This document shows positions 11,163 through 18,968 of a DNA stretch of 64,000 bases, piece after piece. Source of the DNA: Astrobacterium formosum (GTDB taxonomy: Bacteria; Pseudomonadota; Alphaproteobacteria; Rhizobiales; Xanthobacteraceae); the NCBI GenBank assembly GCA_030848545.1, contig JAVDCA010000008.1:1-64000 (forward strand), read 5' to 3'. The position numbers and the translations under genes were made by a program. The notes under the pieces are model-generated. The model was not told the origin of the DNA and did not search any database. It saw only the letters and a list, made by a program, of their open reading frames with translations. Positions within the stretch are counted from its first letter, which is position 1. Every line of letters begins with the position of its first letter.

Positions 11163-12265
11163 GATTGATACTGCTCGGTCCGCCGGGGGCCGGAAAGGGC
11201 ACCCAGGCCCTGCGCCTGGTGGAGAAGTACGGTATCGTGCAACTGTCCACGGGCGACATGCTGCGCGCCGCCGTCAAGGCCGAAACGCCGGTTGGCCTCC
11301 AGGCCAAAGACATCATGGCGCGGGGCGAGCTGGTTCCCGACGACGTGGTGGTCGCGATCATCTCCGAGCGCATCGATCAGCCAGACGCCCGCAAGGGCTT
11401 CATTCTCGACGGGTTTCCGCGCACGGTCGGGCAGGCCGAGGCTCTCGACCTGCTCCTGGCCGACAAGGGCCTGACGCTGGACGCCGTCATCGAGCTCGAA
11501 GTCGACGAAGGCATTCTGCTGGCGCGGGTGGAGAAGCGCGTCGCCGAAATGACCGCGCGCGGCGAGAACGTCCGTGCCGACGACAATGCCGAGGCGCTCA
11601 AGAAGCGACTCGACGCCTATCGGACCCAGACGGCGCCCCTGACCGACTATTACGCCCGTAAGGGTGCGCTCGAAAAGGTCGACGGCATGGCCTCCATCGA
11701 CGAGGTCACTGCCGCCATCACAGCCCTCCTGGATGCGGGCGAGGCCGTGGCCGAGACGTCGCCGGCCGTCGAGGCCAAGCCGGGCAGATCCCGTGCTGCG
11801 AAATCCCGTACAGCCAAGTCCAGTGTGACCACGTCGCGGGCGAAGAAGGCCGGTTCCGCCGCGAAGGCGGGTTCCGCTGCTCCGAAGACGAAGCGCGCCG
11901 GCAAGGCCAAGGCTGCCGCAACGCCGGCGAAGAAGGCCGCGAAGGCGAAGGCCACGAAGACGAAAGCCGCGAAGGCGAAGGCTGCGAAGACGAAAGCCAC
12001 GAAGAAAAAGGCGACGAAGGCCGCCGCCCGCAAGGGTCGCGCCGCCGCCCCCAAAGCCAAACGCAATGCCAAGAAGATCAACGCCAAGAAGAGCAAGGCA
12101 AAGACCCGCCCCGCCAAGCTCCGCTCCGGCGTCAAGGCTAAAGGGAAGGCCAAGGCTGGCCTTCGCCGCACGACAAAGGCGAAACGGACATCGAGCACCA
12201 CTTCTCGCCGCAGCGGTCCGACCAAAGTGGCTCGAAAATCAAAGAAATCCACCCGGAGAGGTTGA
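11159..12265 (+). CDS. adk: Adenylate kinase with a histone-H1-like C-terminal tail
   Basis: Residues 1 to about 193 are a complete adenylate kinase (ATP + AMP = 2 ADP): P-loop GPPGAGKGT at 7-15, the AMP-site segment [16 protein letters not shown] at 84-89, and a short LID region around [18 protein letters not shown], the form found in rhizobial enzymes of about 190 residues. From about residue 208 the protein continues for some 160 residues composed mainly of Lys, Ala, Arg, Thr and Ser with repeated AK, KTK and KKA units, resembling eukaryotic H1 tails and bacterial H1-like proteins. The frame is unbroken to the stop at 12265, base composition stays GC-rich, and a 30-bp tandem duplication lies inside. 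The core is certain. The tail is likely to bind nucleic acid or ribosomal RNA, but that is inference. The gene is translationally coupled to secY. Confidence 0.96.
11941..12000 (+). repeat. 30-bp tandem duplication inside the adk tail
   Basis: Bases 11941-11970 and 11971-12000 are two adjacent 30-base units that differ at three positions by eye. In frame they encode [10 protein letters not shown] and [10 protein letters not shown]. The duplication suggests that the tail grew by slippage or unequal recombination while staying in frame. Confidence 0.9.
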
Positions 12266-12432
12266 CGAGTTTGGGTTGAATCCGTAAATACCCGGCACCC
12301 AGTTGGAGACAATTCTGACGATGCCGGGCCCCGAGACAAGGGGAGGGCGTCGTCTTTATGCGTATGCTCTTCCAGCGAATTGAACCAATTGAGGATTATG
12401 CCGGCGCTTAGCCGGCTACAGGAGAAACCGCG

Positions 12433-12801
12433 GTGGCCCGTATCGCTGGCGTCAATCTACCCACCAACAAGCGCGTCCTGATAGCGCTGCAGTACATCCA
12501 CGGCATCGGCGCCTTCAAGGCGAGCGAGATCGTGGCCAAGGTTGGCATTCCCGGCGAGCGGCGCGTATCGCAGCTGACCGATCAGGAAGTGCTCCAGATC
12601 CGTGAAATGATCGACCGGGACTACATGGTCGAGGGCGATCTGCGGCGCGATACCGCCATGAACATCAAGCGTCTCATGGATCTGGGCTGCTATCGCGGCC
12701 TGCGGCATCGCCGCGGCCTGCCGGTGCGCGGCCAGCGTACTCACACCAATGCCCGCACCCGCAAGGGCCCGGCCAAGCCGATCGCCGGCAAGAAGAAGTA
12801 A
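12433..12801 (+). CDS. rpsM: 30S ribosomal protein S13
   Basis: S13 (122 aa) is a head protein that contacts the P-site tRNA and the 50S subunit. [20 protein letters not shown], the helix-hairpin-helix-like [12 protein letters not shown] and the C-terminal [15 protein letters not shown] identify it. The start is GTG at 12433 after AGGAGAAA. The 167-base gap after adk contains a short hairpin (GCCGGC/GCCGGC, 12400-12416) just upstream of the ribosome binding site, which may affect translation. Confidence 0.98.
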   Translation: MARIAGVNLPTNKRVLIALQYIHGIGAFKASEIVAKVGIPGERRVSQLTDQEVLQIREMIDRDYMVEGDLRRDTAMNIKRLMDLGCYRGLRHRRGLPVRGQRTHTNARTRKGPAKPIAGKKK

Positions 12802-12866
12802 GCGCGCCGCCCCTAGGACATCATCACGGGCTCCCGGACCGTCGGGAGCCGTAAAGGAAATCAGGT

Positions 12867-13256
12867 ATGGGCAAGGAAGCCACCCGCGTCCGCCGCCGCG
12901 AACGCAAGAACATCGCCTCCGGCGTCGCGCATGTGAACGCATCGTTCAACAACACCATGATCACCATCACGGACGCCCAGGGCAACGCCATCGCCTGGTC
13001 GTCGGCGGGCACCATGGGTTTCAAGGGGTCGCGCAAGTCGACCCCCTATGCGGCCCAGATGGCGGCGGAAGACGCCGCCAAGAAGGCGATGGAGCACGGC
13101 ATGCGCACCCTCGAGGTCGAGGTGGCGGGGCCGGGCTCGGGTCGCGAGTCGGCATTGCGTGCGCTGCAGTCGGCCGGATTCACCGTGACGTCGATCCGTG
13201 ACGTGACCCCGATCCCGCACAACGGTTGCCGACCGCGCAAGCGTCGGCGCGTCTAA
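12867..13256 (+). CDS. rpsK: 30S ribosomal protein S11
   Basis: S11 (129 aa) lines the platform of the 30S subunit near the mRNA exit. [40 protein letters not shown] and the C-terminal [13 protein letters not shown] are hallmark segments. It has the normal length and precedes rpoA as in nearly all bacteria. Confidence 0.98.
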   Translation: MGKEATRVRRRERKNIASGVAHVNASFNNTMITITDAQGNAIAWSSAGTMGFKGSRKSTPYAAQMAAEDAAKKAMEHGMRTLEVEVAGPGSGRESALRALQSAGFTVTSIRDVTPIPHNGCRPRKRRRV

Positions 13257-13272
13257 AGACACGTTTTGCTCC

Positions 13273-13307
13273 GGCGGATGGCCCGGCCGTCCGCTGCCGC
13301 CTTTTTT
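13273..13307 (+). terminator. Hairpin plus T6 between rpsK and rpoA (attenuator-like)
   Basis: GCGGATGGC (13274-13282) can pair with GCCGTCCGC (13286-13294) over nine base pairs with one G-T wobble and a three-base loop. An outer GGCGG (13273-13277) can instead pair with CCGCC (13297-13301), which is followed at once by six T residues (13302-13307). This looks like an intrinsic terminator placed inside an operon, 53 bases before the rpoA start. Whether it works is not known; partial read-through would tune rpoA and rplQ. Confidence 0.6.
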
Positions 13308-13360
13308 CCCCCACGGGGCGGAGTGGGGTGCGCCGCGACCGAGCGGTGTCGCTCAAATTG

Positions 13361-14392
13361 ATGGGTGTAAACGTGACCATTCAAAAGAATTGGCAGGAAC
13401 TGATCAGGCCTAACAAGCTGCAGGTGACCCCCGGGACCGACCCCAAGCGCTCCGCCACCGTCGTCGCCGAGCCGCTCGAACGCGGTTTCGGCCTCACGCT
13501 CGGCAATGCGCTGCGGCGGATCCTGTTGTCGTCCCTGCAGGGCGCGAGCGTGCAGGCGGTGCACATCGATGGCGTGCTGCACGAGTTTTCCTCGATCGCC
13601 GGCGTGCGCGAGGACGTGACCGACATGGTGCTGAACATCAAGGACATCGCCATCAAGATGCAGGGCGAGGGCCCCAAGCGCATGGTGGTGAAGAAGTCCG
13701 GCCCCGCGATCGTTACCGCCGGAGACATCCAGACGGTCGGCGACACCGTGGTTCTCAATCCGGATCTGGTGCTGTGCCATCTCGACGAGGGCGCCGAGAT
13801 CCGCATGGAGTTCACCGTCAACACCGGCAAGGGCTATGTGCCGGCCGAGCGCAACCGGCCCGAGGATGCGCCGATCGGCCTTATTCCGGTCGACAGCCTG
13901 TATTCGCCGGTCAGGAAGGTCTCCTACAAGGTCGAGAACACCCGCGAGGGCCAGATCCTCGATTACGACAAGCTGACCATGCAGATCGAGACCAACGGCG
14001 CGGTGTCGCCGGACGATGCGCTCGCCTATGCGGCGCGCATCCTGCAGGACCAGCTCAACGTGTTCGTGAACTTCGAAGAGCCGAGGAAGGAGGTCGCCAT
14101 GGAGGCGATCCCGGACCTCGCCTTCAACCCGGCCTTCCTCAAGAAGGTCGACGAGCTCGAGCTTTCCGTGCGTTCGGCCAATTGCCTGAAGAACGACAAT
14201 ATCGTCTATATCGGCGACCTCGTTCAGAAGACCGAGGCCGAGATGCTGCGCACGCCGAACTTCGGACGCAAGTCGCTCAACGAGATCAAGGAAGTTCTCG
14301 CCCAGATGGGCCTGCATCTCGGCATGGAAGTGCCGGGCTGGCCGCCCGAGAACATCGAAGACCTCGCCAAGCGCTTCGAGGACCACTACTGA
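13361..14392 (+). CDS. rpoA: RNA polymerase alpha subunit
   Basis: RpoA (343 aa) dimerises to nucleate RNA polymerase and contacts promoter UP elements and activators. The N-terminal domain shows [35 protein letters not shown] and [20 protein letters not shown]; the C-terminal domain shows [15 protein letters not shown] and [18 protein letters not shown] start at ATG 13361 ([12 protein letters not shown]), which matches the style of Bradyrhizobium RpoA; a GTG at 13373 is the alternative. The frame is open upstream but is not conserved there. Confidence 0.98.
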   Translation: MGVNVTIQKNWQELIRPNKLQVTPGTDPKRSATVVAEPLERGFGLTLGNALRRILLSSLQGASVQAVHIDGVLHEFSSIAGVREDVTDMVLNIKDIAIKMQGEGPKRMVVKKSGPAIVTAGDIQTVGDTVVLNPDLVLCHLDEGAEIRMEFTVNTGKGYVPAERNRPEDAPIGLIPVDSLYSPVRKVSYKVENTREGQILDYDKLTMQIETNGAVSPDDALAYAARILQDQLNVFVNFEEPRKEVAMEAIPDLAFNPAFLKKVDELELSVRSANCLKNDNIVYIGDLVQKTEAEMLRTPNFGRKSLNEIKEVLAQMGLHLGMEVPGWPPENIEDLAKRFEDHY

Positions 14393-14403
14393 GACTGCAA
14401 CGC

Positions 14404-14503
14404 CGTCATGGCCGGGCAAGGGGTCGACCGTTGCCCGCCATCCACGTCTTGGCGGCTTAAACGAACATAGACGTGGATGTCCGGCCACGGGGCCGGCGTG
14501 ACG
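14404..14503. repeat. Palindromic intergenic repeat between rpoA and rplQ (family CGTCATGGCCGG)
   Basis: The element begins CGTCATGGCCGG and ends CCGGCGTGACG, an imperfect terminal inverted repeat. Inside it, ATCCACGTCT (14440-14449) and AGACGTGGAT (14469-14478) form a perfect ten-base inverted repeat. The sequence resembles a palindromic repeat common in Bradyrhizobium and Rhodopseudomonas intergenic regions. It would fold in the mRNA just before the rplQ leader. Confidence 0.7.
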
Positions 14504-14530
14504 AGTGAGAGACAAGAGAAGGTAATCGCC

Positions 14531-14956
14531 ATGCGCCACGGCAATGCCCACCGCAAACTCAACCGCACCCCTGAGCACCGCAAGGCGATGTTCGCCAACA
14601 TGGCGGCGGCACTGATCAAGCACGAGCAGATCGTCACCACCCTGCCGAAGGCGAAGGAGCTTCGACCGATCGTCGAGAAGCTGATCACGCTCGGCAAGCG
14701 CGGCGACCTGCACGCCCGCCGGCAAGCGGTGTCGGAGATTCGCGACGTGCCGATGGTCAAGAAGCTCTTCGACGTCATCGGGCCGCGCTACAAGGAGCGC
14801 AACGGCGGTTACTGCCGCATCGTCAAGGCCGGCTTCCGCTACGGCGACAACGCCGCCCGCGCCGTGATCGAATTCGTCGACCGCGACGTCGACGCCAAGG
14901 GCAAGGACTCCGGCCCGGTGCAGGAGAAGAAGGTCGAGGAAGACGCGGCCGCCTGA
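14531..14956 (+). CDS. rplQ: 50S ribosomal protein L17
   Basis: L17 (141 aa) is the last ribosomal protein of the cluster. [20 protein letters not shown] and the helical segment [19 protein letters not shown] are diagnostic. The C-terminus carries an acidic/charged tail ([12 protein letters not shown]), usual in alphaproteobacteria. The start follows AGAGAAGG. An intrinsic terminator lies 26 bases after the stop. Confidence 0.98.
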   Translation: MRHGNAHRKLNRTPEHRKAMFANMAAALIKHEQIVTTLPKAKELRPIVEKLITLGKRGDLHARRQAVSEIRDVPMVKKLFDVIGPRYKERNGGYCRIVKAGFRYGDNAARAVIEFVDRDVDAKGKDSGPVQEKKVEEDAAA

Positions 14957-14982
14957 TCCCGGCCGCACGTTCGGTTTCGTGA

Positions 14983-15009
14983 GAGGGGCCCCTGCGGCCC
15001 CTCTTTTTT
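14983..15009 (+). terminator. Intrinsic terminator after rplQ
   Basis: GAGGGGCC (14983-14990) pairs perfectly with GGCCCCTC (14996-15003) around a five-base loop and is followed by six T residues. This is a textbook Rho-independent terminator and marks the end of the ribosomal protein transcription unit. Confidence 0.93.
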
Positions 15010-15040
15010 GTCTCCGGGTGATCTGGCCATCCGTAGCCAT

Positions 15041-15058
15041 CGGCTTGTCAACAAGCCG
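15041..15058. promoter_or_regulatory. Perfect 8+8 palindrome upstream of the cytochrome c gene
   Basis: CGGCTTGT (15041-15048) and ACAAGCCG (15051-15058) are perfect inverted repeats with a two-base spacer, 66 bases before the cytochrome start codon. The size and symmetry fit a dimeric repressor or activator site; the regulator is unknown. It could also be part of a small hairpin. Confidence 0.45.
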
Positions 15059-15123
15059 ACCTGTCGTATGGTGGCAGGATAAGGTACGGCAGGCGATGAT
15101 TCGCCGCCACCGGGGAGGAAATC

Positions 15124-15972
15124 ATGCATTTTCGACTCATGGTCGCGGTGCTGGCGGCTCTTGTCTGGCTCAGGGGCCCGACAGGCGCCGAAACGCTGGT
15201 GGAGCGCGGCGACTACCTGGTCAACGGCATTCTGACCTGCGGCAACTGCCATACGCCGCGCGGGCCGGGCGGCGTGTTCGACAACGCCAAGCGCCTGTCG
15301 GGCGGCCCGCAGGTGTTCGACGAACCGGCGTTCACGGTTCGAGGCTCGAACATCACCCCGCACAAGGAAACCGGCATCGGCTCCTGGAGTGCCGCCGAGC
15401 TCAAGCGCGCCCTCCAGGACGGGGTGCGGCCGAACGGCGTGCCGCTCGCCCCGATCATGCCCTCGGCCTACTACAAGGTGTTTACGCCGCGCGATATGGA
15501 CGCCGTGGTCGCCTATCTGCGCTCGATCCCGCCGGTCGCCAATGCGGTGCCGGCCCCGGTCTACAAGACCACGGTCACCGGCGTGTCGCCCCCCGGCGCC
15601 GACAAGCCCATGGGCGAGGCCGATCTCGTCGAACCGGTCAGGCGCGGATTTTACCTCGCCACCATCGGGCATTGCATGGAGTGCCACACGCCCATGTCGG
15701 GCGGCCGCCATGATTTCTCCCGCCTGGGCGCCGGCGGCCAGATATTCCCCGGCCCGTGGGGCACCTCGACCGCGCGCAACATCACATCCCACCCGGACAA
15801 GGGACTCGGTTCCTGGAGCGACGAGGACATCAAGAAGGCGATCACCCAGGGTATCGCCCGCGACGGCAGCCGCCTAAAGCCGCCCATGGGCTATGGGCTC
15901 TATGCGCGGCTGAAGCCGGACGATCTGTCCGCCATCGTCGCCTATCTGCGCACGGTCCCCGCTAAGGAGTGA
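15124..15972 (+). CDS. Periplasmic di-haem cytochrome c
   Basis: The 282-residue protein has a hydrophobic signal peptide at about residues 1-22 and two CXXCH haem-binding sites: CGNCH at 39-43 and CMECH at 184-188. Each is in its own cytochrome c domain, with matching downstream segments (GSNITPHKETGIGSWS and ARNITSHPDKGLGSWS) that show an internal duplication. Such proteins accept electrons from membrane or periplasmic dehydrogenases, for example gluconate or alcohol dehydrogenases. No dehydrogenase is adjacent here, so the donor is open. A GGGGAGGAAA ribosome binding site precedes the ATG. Confidence 0.9.
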   Translation: MHFRLMVAVLAALVWLRGPTGAETLVERGDYLVNGILTCGNCHTPRGPGGVFDNAKRLSGGPQVFDEPAFTVRGSNITPHKETGIGSWSAAELKRALQDGVRPNGVPLAPIMPSAYYKVFTPRDMDAVVAYLRSIPPVANAVPAPVYKTTVTGVSPPGADKPMGEADLVEPVRRGFYLATIGHCMECHTPMSGGRHDFSRLGAGGQIFPGPWGTSTARNITSHPDKGLGSWSDEDIKKAITQGIARDGSRLKPPMGYGLYARLKPDDLSAIVAYLRTVPAKE

Positions 15973-16077
15973 GGCAGGCGCGAGCGCTTGCCTTTGGAGC
16001 GCTCGGCGTTGCAAGAGCCTTCTATTGCCCGGCCGGGGGTTCTATATCTGCCCCGGTCGGAACCGGAGCTGTTGCAG

Positions 16078-17478
16078 ATGCCTCGATTGTTGACCTGGCT
16101 GGCTTTCGTCGTTGCCGTTGTGGCCGGATCTCAGTCGGCCGTCGCCCAGGACCGGGCTGTGCCGTCGTCGCCTGGCCAGATCCAGTTGTCGTTTGCTCCC
16201 GTGGTCCGCCGCGTATCGCCAGCGGTGGTCAATGTCTACGCGGCGCGCCTGGTCGAAAACCGCAATCCGCTGCTCGACGACCCTTTGTTCAGGCGCTTTT
16301 TCGGTGGCCCGGGCGGCGGCCCGCGCGAGCAGGTGCAGCGTTCGCTCGGCTCCGGCGTCATCGTCGACAATTCCGGCCTGATCGTCACCAACAATCACGT
16401 CATCGAGAACGCCGACCAGGTGAAGATCTCGCTCGCCGACAAGCGTGAGTTCGAAGCCGAAATCGTGCTCAAGGATTCGCGCTCCGATCTCGCCGTGCTG
16501 CGCCTGAAGGAGACGCACGAGCGCTTTCCGGCCATCGAACTGACCGACTCCGACGCCATCCAGGTGGGCGACATGGTGTTGGCCATCGGCAATCCGTTCG
16601 GTGTCGGCCAGACCGTCACCCACGGCATCATTTCGGCGGTCGCCCGCACCCAGGTCGGCATCACCGACTATCAGTTCTTCATCCAGACCGACGCCGCCAT
16701 CAATCCGGGCAATTCCGGCGGCGCGCTCGTCGACGTCTCGGGCCGGCTGGTCGGCATCAACACGGCGATCTTCTCGCGCTCGGGCGGTTCCCAGGGCATC
16801 GGCTTTGCGATTCCCGCCAACATGGTCCGGGCCGTGATCACCTCCGCCAAGGGTGGCGCCACCGTGGTGCAGCGGCCCTGGCTCGGCGCCCGCCTGCAGC
16901 TGGTGAATGCCGAGATCGCCGAAGGCCTCGGCCTCAAGCGGCCGACCGGCGCCCTTGTCGCCAATGTGACGGCGAAGAGTCCGGCGGCGCGCGGCGGCTT
17001 GCGCACCGGCGACCTGATCACCGCCATCGACGGCCAGGCCATCGACGACCCGAATGCCTTCGACTATCGCTTCGCCACCAAGGCGCTGGGCGGTACCGCC
17101 CAGGTCTTGGTGCTGCGCAACGGCCGCGAGGCGAAGCTCGCCATCCCGCTCGAATCCGCACCCGACTCGGCCCGTGACGAGGTCGTCATCCGCTCCCGTT
17201 CGCCGTTCCTGGGCTGCAGGGTCGCCAACCTGACCCCGGCGCTGGCCGACCAGTTCCGCCTCGATCCGTCCAGCGAAGGCGTGGTGATCATCGATGTGGC
17301 CGAACGCTCGGCCGCCGCCGGCCTCGGCTTCCAGAAGGGCGACGTGATCCTCGCCGTCAACGAGGCAGCCATCGAGAAGACCGCCGATCTGGTGCGTGCC
17401 ACCGCGCGCTCCAGCCGCCTGTGGCGGATCACCATTCAGCGTGGCGGACAGCGGGTCTCGGTCGTGTTCGGCGGCTGA
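16078..17478 (+). CDS. DegP/HtrA-family periplasmic serine protease
   Basis: The protein (466 aa) is a trypsin-like protease with PDZ domains that degrades misfolded envelope proteins. A signal peptide covers about residues 1-24 (ending SAVAQ). The catalytic triad is visible as His107 (NNHVIENAD), Asp137 (SDLAVLR) and Ser213 (NPGNSGGAL). Two PDZ regions follow, at about 270-355 and 375-460 (second one with SEGVVIIDVAERSAAAGLG). I start at ATG 16078 because it gives the signal peptide directly; the frame is open for 30 more codons upstream. The family includes DegP, DegQ and DegS; the two PDZ domains favour a DegP/DegQ type. It is followed by rarA after 20 bases. Confidence 0.93.
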   Translation: MPRLLTWLAFVVAVVAGSQSAVAQDRAVPSSPGQIQLSFAPVVRRVSPAVVNVYAARLVENRNPLLDDPLFRRFFGGPGGGPREQVQRSLGSGVIVDNSGLIVTNNHVIENADQVKISLADKREFEAEIVLKDSRSDLAVLRLKETHERFPAIELTDSDAIQVGDMVLAIGNPFGVGQTVTHGIISAVARTQVGITDYQFFIQTDAAINPGNSGGALVDVSGRLVGINTAIFSRSGGSQGIGFAIPANMVRAVITSAKGGATVVQRPWLGARLQLVNAEIAEGLGLKRPTGALVANVTAKSPAARGGLRTGDLITAIDGQAIDDPNAFDYRFATKALGGTAQVLVLRNGREAKLAIPLESAPDSARDEVVIRSRSPFLGCRVANLTPALADQFRLDPSSEGVVIIDVAERSAAAGLGFQKGDVILAVNEAAIEKTADLVRATARSSRLWRITIQRGGQRVSVVFGG

Positions 17479-17498
17479 GGTCGATCATCGGAGCCCCT

Positions 17499-18833
17499 AT
17501 GGGCAAACGTCCGCAGCCATCCGGTCCCTCGCTGTTCGCCGCCGCCGGCCTCGAACGCTCCGCTCCGCGTCCGCTCGCCGACAAGCTGCGGCCGGCGAAG
17601 CTCGACGAGGTGGTCGGGCAGGACCATCTGCTCGGTCCGGACGGCGCGCTCACCCGCATGCTGGAGACGCGTTCGCTCGGCTCGCTGGTGTTCTGGGGGC
17701 CGCCGGGAACCGGCAAGACGACCGTGGCGCGCCTGCTCGCCGACGCGACCGAGCTCGAATTCGAGCAGATTTCGGCCGTGTTCTCCGGCGTCGCCGACCT
17801 CAAAAGAGTGTTCGACACCGCCCGCGCCCGCCGCGAGACCGGCAAGGGCACGCTGTTGTTCGTCGACGAGGTGCACCGGTTCAACCGCGCCCAGCAGGAC
17901 TCCTTCCTGCCGGTGATGGAGGACGGCACCGTCGTGCTGGTGGGCGCGACGACCGAAAACCCGTCCTTCGAACTCAACGCCGCGCTTCTTTCGCGCGCGC
18001 GCGTGCTCGTGTTCAAGCCGCTCGACGCCGAGGCGATCGAAAAGCTGCTGCAGCGTGCCGAGGCGATCGAGGGCAGGGCGCTGCCGCTGGACGACGACGC
18101 GCGTGCCGCACTGGTGCGCATGGCGGACGGCGACGGCCGCGCTTCGCTCACTCTCGCCGAAGAGATCTGGCGTGCCGCTCGAGCGGGCGAAGTGTTCGAT
18201 CCGCAAAAGCTCGCCGGCGTGGTGCAGCGGCGGGCGCCCATCTACGACAAGGGTCAGGACGGCCACTACAATCTGATCTCGGCGCTGCACAAGTCGGTGC
18301 GCGGCTCCGATCCCGACGCGGCCCTCTACTATCTCTGCCGCATGCTCGACGCCGGAGAAGATCCCCTGTTCCTGGCGCGGCGCATCGTGCGCATGGCGTC
18401 GGAAGACATCGGCATGGCCGACCCGCAGGCGCTCGTCATCGCCAATGCGGCCAAGGACGCCTACGACTTTCTCGGCTCTCCCGAAGGCGAGCTCGCCATC
18501 GCCCAGGCGGTGGTCTATGTCGCAACGGCGCCCAAATCGAACGCCGTCTACAAGGCATTCGGCATCGCCAAGCGCACCGCCAAGGAGGGAGGTTCGCTTC
18601 TGCCGCCCAAGCACATCCTCAACGCGCCGACGAAGCTCATGCAGGAAGAGGGCTACTCGGAAGGCTATCAATACGATCACGACGCCCCGGAGGCCTTTTC
18701 GGGCCAGAATTATTTTCCCGACGAACTCGGCCGCAAGACTTTTTACAATCCGCCCGAGCGCGGTTTCGAACGCGAGATCAGGAAGCGCCTGGACTATTGG
18801 GCCAAGCTGCGCCGCGAGCGCGGGCAGCCCTGA
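17499..18833 (+). CDS. rarA: Replication-associated recombination protein RarA (MgsA), AAA+ ATPase
   Basis: RarA (444 aa) acts at stalled replication forks and is related to clamp loaders and RuvB. Walker A is GPPGTGKTT at about residues 67-75, Walker B is LLFVDEVHRFNRAQQD, and the sensor 1 region is LVGATTENPSFELN. The C-terminal domain contains YDKGQDGHYNLISALHKSVR and MASEDIGMADP, both typical. Length is that of the family. ATG 17499 gives MGKRPQPSGPSLFAAAGLE, the usual beginning with a PIP-box-like segment. Confidence 0.96.
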   Translation: MGKRPQPSGPSLFAAAGLERSAPRPLADKLRPAKLDEVVGQDHLLGPDGALTRMLETRSLGSLVFWGPPGTGKTTVARLLADATELEFEQISAVFSGVADLKRVFDTARARRETGKGTLLFVDEVHRFNRAQQDSFLPVMEDGTVVLVGATTENPSFELNAALLSRARVLVFKPLDAEAIEKLLQRAEAIEGRALPLDDDARAALVRMADGDGRASLTLAEEIWRAARAGEVFDPQKLAGVVQRRAPIYDKGQDGHYNLISALHKSVRGSDPDAALYYLCRMLDAGEDPLFLARRIVRMASEDIGMADPQALVIANAAKDAYDFLGSPEGELAIAQAVVYVATAPKSNAVYKAFGIAKRTAKEGGSLLPPKHILNAPTKLMQEEGYSEGYQYDHDAPEAFSGQNYFPDELGRKTFYNPPERGFEREIRKRLDYWAKLRRERGQP

Positions 18834-18841
18834 TCAGCTCT

Positions 18842-18941
18842 GTCATTCCGGGGCGCGCGATAGCGCGAACCCGGAATCCGGCCGCGTGCACCGAATTCGG
18901 GGCTGGATTCCGGGCTCGGCCTTCGGCCGCCCCGGAATGAC
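18842..18941. repeat. Palindromic intergenic repeat between rarA and a convergent gene (family GTCATTCCGGGG)
   Basis: The element begins GTCATTCCGGGG and ends CCCCGGAATGAC, which are exact reverse complements. Inner arms ACCCGGAATCC and GGATTCCGGG are also complementary, and the loop ends carry small hairpins (GCGCGATAGCGC, CGGCCTTCGGCCG). This type is widespread in Bradyrhizobiaceae intergenic DNA. It lies between convergent genes and could act as a two-way terminator. Confidence 0.8.
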
Positions 18942-18968
18942 TGCGGAACCAATCGGCCGGTCTCGATA

